Made by a program: the position numbers and the translations under genes. DNA of 10,136 nucleotides from Chromobacteriaceae bacterium (lineage in GTDB: Bacteria > Pseudomonadota > Gammaproteobacteria > Burkholderiales > Aquaspirillaceae), in the NCBI GenBank assembly GCA_030151505.1, contig JASLDQ010000361.1:1-10136 (forward strand). The letters run 5' to 3'. The notes under the pieces were generated by a model that saw only the letters and a program-made list of their open reading frames with translations, had not been told where the DNA came from and ran no database searches. Positions within the stretch are counted from its first letter, which is position 1. Every line of letters starts with the position of its first letter. Shown one piece after another: positions 7,235-10,136 of the stretch.

Positions 7235-8404
7235 ATGTCCCTGCTCAAAGACTTTTCCGCCTCGGCCATCATTGCCGGCTTCGTCACCGTGCTGGTCGGC
7301 TTCACCAGTTCGGCCGTCATCATCTTTCAGGCCGCCGCCGCCCTCGGCGCCACGCCGGCGCAGACCGCGTCGTGGATGTGGGCGCTCGGCCTCGGCATGG
7401 GGCTGACCTGCATCCTGCCGTCGCTGCGCTACCGCGTGCCCATCGTCACCGCCTGGTCCACCCCCGGCGCGGCCATGCTGATCACCAGCGCCGCCGGTGT
7501 GCCGATGGCCGAGGCGATCGGTGCCTTCATCGTGTCGGCGGCGCTGATCGCGCTGGCCGGCTTCAGCGGCGCGTTCGAAAAGGCGATGAAGCGCATTCCG
7601 GTGTCGCTGGCTTCGGGCATGCTCGCCGGCGTGCTGCTGCGCTTCGGGCTGGACGCCTTCGTGTCGCTCAAGACCCAGTTCGCGCTGGTGCTGGCGATGT
7701 TCGTCACCTATCTGGCCATGCGCCGGCTGCAGCCGCGCTATGCAGTGATCGCCGCGCTTGCCGTCGGCATCGTCATCGCCGCCGCGCAAGGCCTGCTGCA
7801 TATGGACGGCGTGACGATGCAGCTGGCGCAGCCGGTGTGGACCACCCCGGCCTTTTCGGCCAGCAGCCTGATCGGCGTGGCGCTGCCGCTGTTCATCGTG
7901 ACGATGGCCTCGCAGAACATTCCCGGCGTGGCAGTGCTGCGCGCCTCCGGCTATCAGGCGCCGATCTCGCCGATCATCGGCCTGACCGGCGTGACCACGC
8001 TGGTGCTGGCGCCGTTCGGCGCCTTTGCGCTCAACCTCGCCGCGATCACCGCCGCCATCTGCATGGGGCGCGAGGCGCACGAAGACCCGGCCCGGCGCTA
8101 CACCGCCGCCATCGCCGCCGGCGGTTTCTACCTGCTGATCGGCCTGTTCGGCGCCACGGTCAGCGCGGTGTTCGCCGCCTTCCCCAAGGAGCTGGTGCTG
8201 GCGATTGCCGGCCTCGCCCTGCTCGGCACCATCGGCAACGGGCTGGCCAGCGCGCTGCGCGACGAACACGAGCGCGAGTCGGCGCTGATCACCTTCCTCG
8301 TCACCGCCTCGGGCGTGACGCTGTTCGGGGTCGGTTCGGCCTTCTGGGGACTGGTGGCCGGCGTCGTCGCCATGCTGGCGCGCGCGCCCGCGGCAAAACG
8401 CTGA
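7235..8404 (+). CDS. benE: BenE-family benzoate/H+ symporter
   Basis: The 389-residue protein is highly hydrophobic, with about ten to twelve membrane segments and no signal peptide, and matches the usual length of BenE/YdcO proteins. Two family signatures are visible: TAWSTPGAAML at residues 72-82 and TMASQNIPGVAVL at 223-235. BenE proteins sit in the inner membrane and are described as proton-coupled importers of benzoate; the actual substrate here is not proven. No benzoate catabolic genes (benABCD, catechol dioxygenase) are present in the window, so a different aromatic or hydrophobic acid is possible. The open frame extends far upstream, overlapping the PfpI-family gene in another phase, but the ATG at 7235 starts exactly at the family's N-terminus. 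There is no Shine-Dalgarno sequence before it (a run of C precedes the ATG), so it may depend on translation of the gene before it. Confidence 0.93.
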   Translation: MSLLKDFSASAIIAGFVTVLVGFTSSAVIIFQAAAALGATPAQTASWMWALGLGMGLTCILPSLRYRVPIVTAWSTPGAAMLITSAAGVPMAEAIGAFIVSAALIALAGFSGAFEKAMKRIPVSLASGMLAGVLLRFGLDAFVSLKTQFALVLAMFVTYLAMRRLQPRYAVIAALAVGIVIAAAQGLLHMDGVTMQLAQPVWTTPAFSASSLIGVALPLFIVTMASQNIPGVAVLRASGYQAPISPIIGLTGVTTLVLAPFGAFALNLAAITAAICMGREAHEDPARRYTAAIAAGGFYLLIGLFGATVSAVFAAFPKELVLAIAGLALLGTIGNGLASALRDEHERESALITFLVTASGVTLFGVGSAFWGLVAGVVAMLARAPAAKR

Positions 8405-8734
8405 GTCGATCGCGGCGCGATGGTGCCGCGCTCACGAGACCGCCAAACCAGCGAAGCTAAACACCGTCGTCGTGGCCCGGATGGCCGGAACCCATGTCTT
8501 GGACAGGAGACGTAGCCGGGCCGCGTCATCTGTCCGCAGCCCTCACGTCCTCGCCGCCGCGCGCAAAGCCTTCGCATCCCGGCCCATCGCCCGCCGGCTG
8601 TCGCGCCTCGCGCCACCAAGCTGAACAAGCCGGCCACCAACCTTGTCGCCCGACGTCACCGCCCTTTGCGCGGCGGCGCGGCGGTGCTTGCCACCCTCCG
8701 GGTCTGGGCCTACCCTTGGCCGGTTTTTTCCATC
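8405..8734. other. Intergenic stretch of about 330 bases before the DUF1615 gene
   Basis: No coding region is supported here; the overlapping long frames lack motifs and mostly continue as shadows of the flanking genes. A small hairpin shortly after benE (CGCGGC at 8411-8416, GCCGCG at 8425-8430) has no T-tract. Near the end, GGCC-N7-GGCC (8707-8721) is followed by six T residues at 8724-8729, giving a weak terminator-like or leader structure only five bases before the next start codon. No clear promoter was found. Confidence 0.5.
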
Positions 8735-9979
8735 ATGCCGACCACCGTGCACGCCCGTCTCCCCATTTCCGCCCTGCTGCTGTCCGCCCTTCTGGCGGGC
8801 TGCGCCACCCCAGCCCCCCTCAAGCCACCGGTCGATGCCGGCCCCATCGTCGCGCCGGAGCTCCCGGCCGAGCCGGTCGAATCGCTGTCGCCGCCGATGC
8901 CGGCCGTGACACCGCCATCATCGGTCGTGGTCGTGCCGCCCCCCAAGCCGGCCGCCTTGACCGAGGCGCAGGGCCGCGCCCTGCTCGACCGGCTGCTGCC
9001 GCCGAAGATCCGCGACCGCAAGGGCTGGAACCAGGACATGCTCGGCGCCTTCACCGCGCTGCGCCTGCCGTATACCGCCGAGAACTTCTGCGCGGTGGCG
9101 GCGGTGATCGAGCAGGAATCGGGCTGGCAGGCCGACGCGCCGGTGCCGGGCATGGACAAGATCGTATGGAAGGCGATCGAGGAGAAGGCCGGGCGTTACG
9201 GCGTGCCGCTGTTCGCGGTCAAGACCGCGCTGATGGTGCCGTCCAAGGACGGCCGCAGCTACAAGGAGCGCATCGACAAGGTCCGCTCCGAGCGCGAGCT
9301 GAACCTGCTGTACGAGGAAATGGTCGGCACGGTGCCGATGATCGGCGACAAGCTGGCGATGAAGAACCCGATCCGCACCGGCGGGCCGATGCAGGTTAGC
9401 GTGCAGTTCGCCGAGGAGCAGGTCCGACAGAAAGCCTATCCTTACCGCATGACGCATGGCCTGCGCGACGAGGTGTTCACCCGCCGCGGCGGCGTGTATT
9501 TCGGCACCGCCATCCTGCTCGACTACCCGGTGTCCTACACCGAAATGCGCTACCGCTTCGCCGACTTCAACGCCGGCCGCCACTCCAGCCGCAACGCCGC
9601 CTTCCAGCAGGCGGTCGCCTGGCTGACCGGCACCGGGCTGGATCTGGACGGCGACCTGCTCAACTACGCGCCCAACGGCGCCCCATCGGGCGACACCAGC
9701 AGCACCCAGCGCGTGCTACGCAGCCTGAGCAGTCGCCTGAAGATGAGCGAGGCCGAAATCAACCGCGACTTGCGCCAGGAGAAGGTGTACGGCTTCGAGC
9801 AGACACAGCTGTTCCAGCGCGTGTTCGCGCTGGCGGACCAGAAGGCCGGCCGACGGGTGGCGCGCGAAACCATGCCGCGCATCCAGCTGCACAGCCCCAA
9901 GATCACCCGCAAGCTGACGACCGAATGGTTCGCCAACCGGGTGGACTGGCGCTACCGCAACTGTCTCGCGCGCCGCTGA
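8735..9979 (+). CDS. DUF1615-type lipoprotein with lytic-transglycosylase-like motifs
   Basis: From the ATG at 8735 the product is 414 residues. The signal peptide is short, with the lipobox LLAGC and Cys23 as the lipid anchor; the next residue is Ala, so outer-membrane placement is expected. A proline-rich linker (about 27-75) leads to a folded domain. That domain holds VIEQESGWQ (Glu126, Glu128), GGPMQVSV (216-223) and FADFNAGRHSSRN (275-287). These resemble in order the ES, GLMQ and YNAG signatures of Slt-type lytic transglycosylases, but the gap between the first two is about 90 residues, much longer than usual. The sequence style matches the DUF1615 family, to which I recall E. coli YaiW, an outer-membrane lipoprotein, belongs. 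Peptidoglycan cleavage is an inference from motifs. A TTG at 8666 would add 23 residues but would misplace the signal peptide. No Shine-Dalgarno sequence is evident. Confidence 0.82.
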   Translation: MPTTVHARLPISALLLSALLAGCATPAPLKPPVDAGPIVAPELPAEPVESLSPPMPAVTPPSSVVVVPPPKPAALTEAQGRALLDRLLPPKIRDRKGWNQDMLGAFTALRLPYTAENFCAVAAVIEQESGWQADAPVPGMDKIVWKAIEEKAGRYGVPLFAVKTALMVPSKDGRSYKERIDKVRSERELNLLYEEMVGTVPMIGDKLAMKNPIRTGGPMQVSVQFAEEQVRQKAYPYRMTHGLRDEVFTRRGGVYFGTAILLDYPVSYTEMRYRFADFNAGRHSSRNAAFQQAVAWLTGTGLDLDGDLLNYAPNGAPSGDTSSTQRVLRSLSSRLKMSEAEINRDLRQEKVYGFEQTQLFQRVFALADQKAGRRVARETMPRIQLHSPKITRKLTTEWFANRVDWRYRNCLARR

Positions 9980-10055
9980 GCGTCGTCAGCCGCATCGCCG
10001 GGGCATCCCGACCAGGCAACGATGACCGGGATATGGCGACAGCCGTGGCTCAGGC

Positions 10056-10119
10056 GTTTAGCGGTTTAGCGGTTTAGCGGTTTAGCGGTTTAGCGGTTTA
10101 GCGGTTTAGCGGTTTAGCG
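10056..10119. repeat. Eight perfect tandem copies of the octamer GTTTAGCG
   Basis: The unit GTTTAGCG repeats eight times without a mismatch, starting 76 bases after the DUF1615 stop. The plus strand carries TAG and the minus strand (CGCTAAAC) carries TAA in every unit. Because eight is not a multiple of three, stops occur in all six frames, so the tract cannot lie inside a coding sequence. It is a simple-sequence repeat likely to vary in copy number by strand slippage; any effect would be on transcription, spacing or protein binding. The next gene lies outside the window. Confidence 0.97.
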
Positions 10120-10136
10120 GCAGCATCAGACTTGCA

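Noticed and set aside
6770..8269. Open frame of 499 codons on the minus strand
   Set aside because: It is antisense to the PfpI-family gene and benE, with a His/Gly/Gln/Arg-rich low-information sequence.
8128..8640. Minus-strand frame of 170 codons after benE
   Set aside because: Half lies antisense to benE and the rest shows no motif or ribosome binding site.
10056..10119. CRISPR array or coding phase-variation tract
   Set aside because: The units are 8 bases with no spacers, and stops occur in all six frames.

Overview
The window is about two-thirds G+C, with dense genes and strong third-position GC. It carries YgiQ, a DUF342/FapA-like protein, BenE, a DUF1615 lipoprotein and an autotransporter barrel. 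This fits a Gram-negative proteobacterium, most likely a high-GC betaproteobacterium. I cannot name a genus from the sequence alone. Nothing here marks it as plasmid, phage or insertion sequence: no transposase, integrase, tRNA, rRNA or CRISPR was seen.

Layout: (1) 2-760, plus strand, the 3' end of an autotransporter gene (beta-barrel only; the passenger lies outside the window), closed by a clear intrinsic terminator at 784-809. (2) 834-1712, plus strand, an exported alpha/beta-hydrolase lipoprotein, followed by a strong hairpin. (3) 1743-2465, a stretch of about 720 bases with no convincing gene. (4) 2466-4049, minus strand, a DUF342/FapA-family beta-helix protein. (5) 4158-6374, minus strand, a full-length YgiQ radical SAM protein. 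(6) 6375-6566, a divergent intergenic region with a 13-bp palindrome and a terminator-like hairpin. (7) 6567-7178 and 7235-8404, plus strand, a stand-alone DJ-1/PfpI-family protein of the isonitrile hydratase type, then a BenE-family benzoate transporter; they are 56 bases apart and probably co-transcribed. (8) 8405-8734, about 330 bases without a gene. (9) 8735-9982, plus strand (stop codon at 9977-9979), a DUF1615 lipoprotein with lytic-transglycosylase-like signatures. (10) 10056-10119, eight perfect tandem copies of an octanucleotide.

The genes do not form one pathway. The window reads as a chromosomal stretch of independent one- and two-gene units, several of them directed to the envelope: the autotransporter barrel, two lipoproteins and one inner-membrane transporter. 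I do not see a complete new multi-gene system. The most interesting signals are the octamer tract, which has stops in every frame on both strands and so cannot be a coding phase-variation tract; the lysozyme-like motif series in the DUF1615 protein; and the bidirectional terminator-like hairpin between two divergent gene starts.
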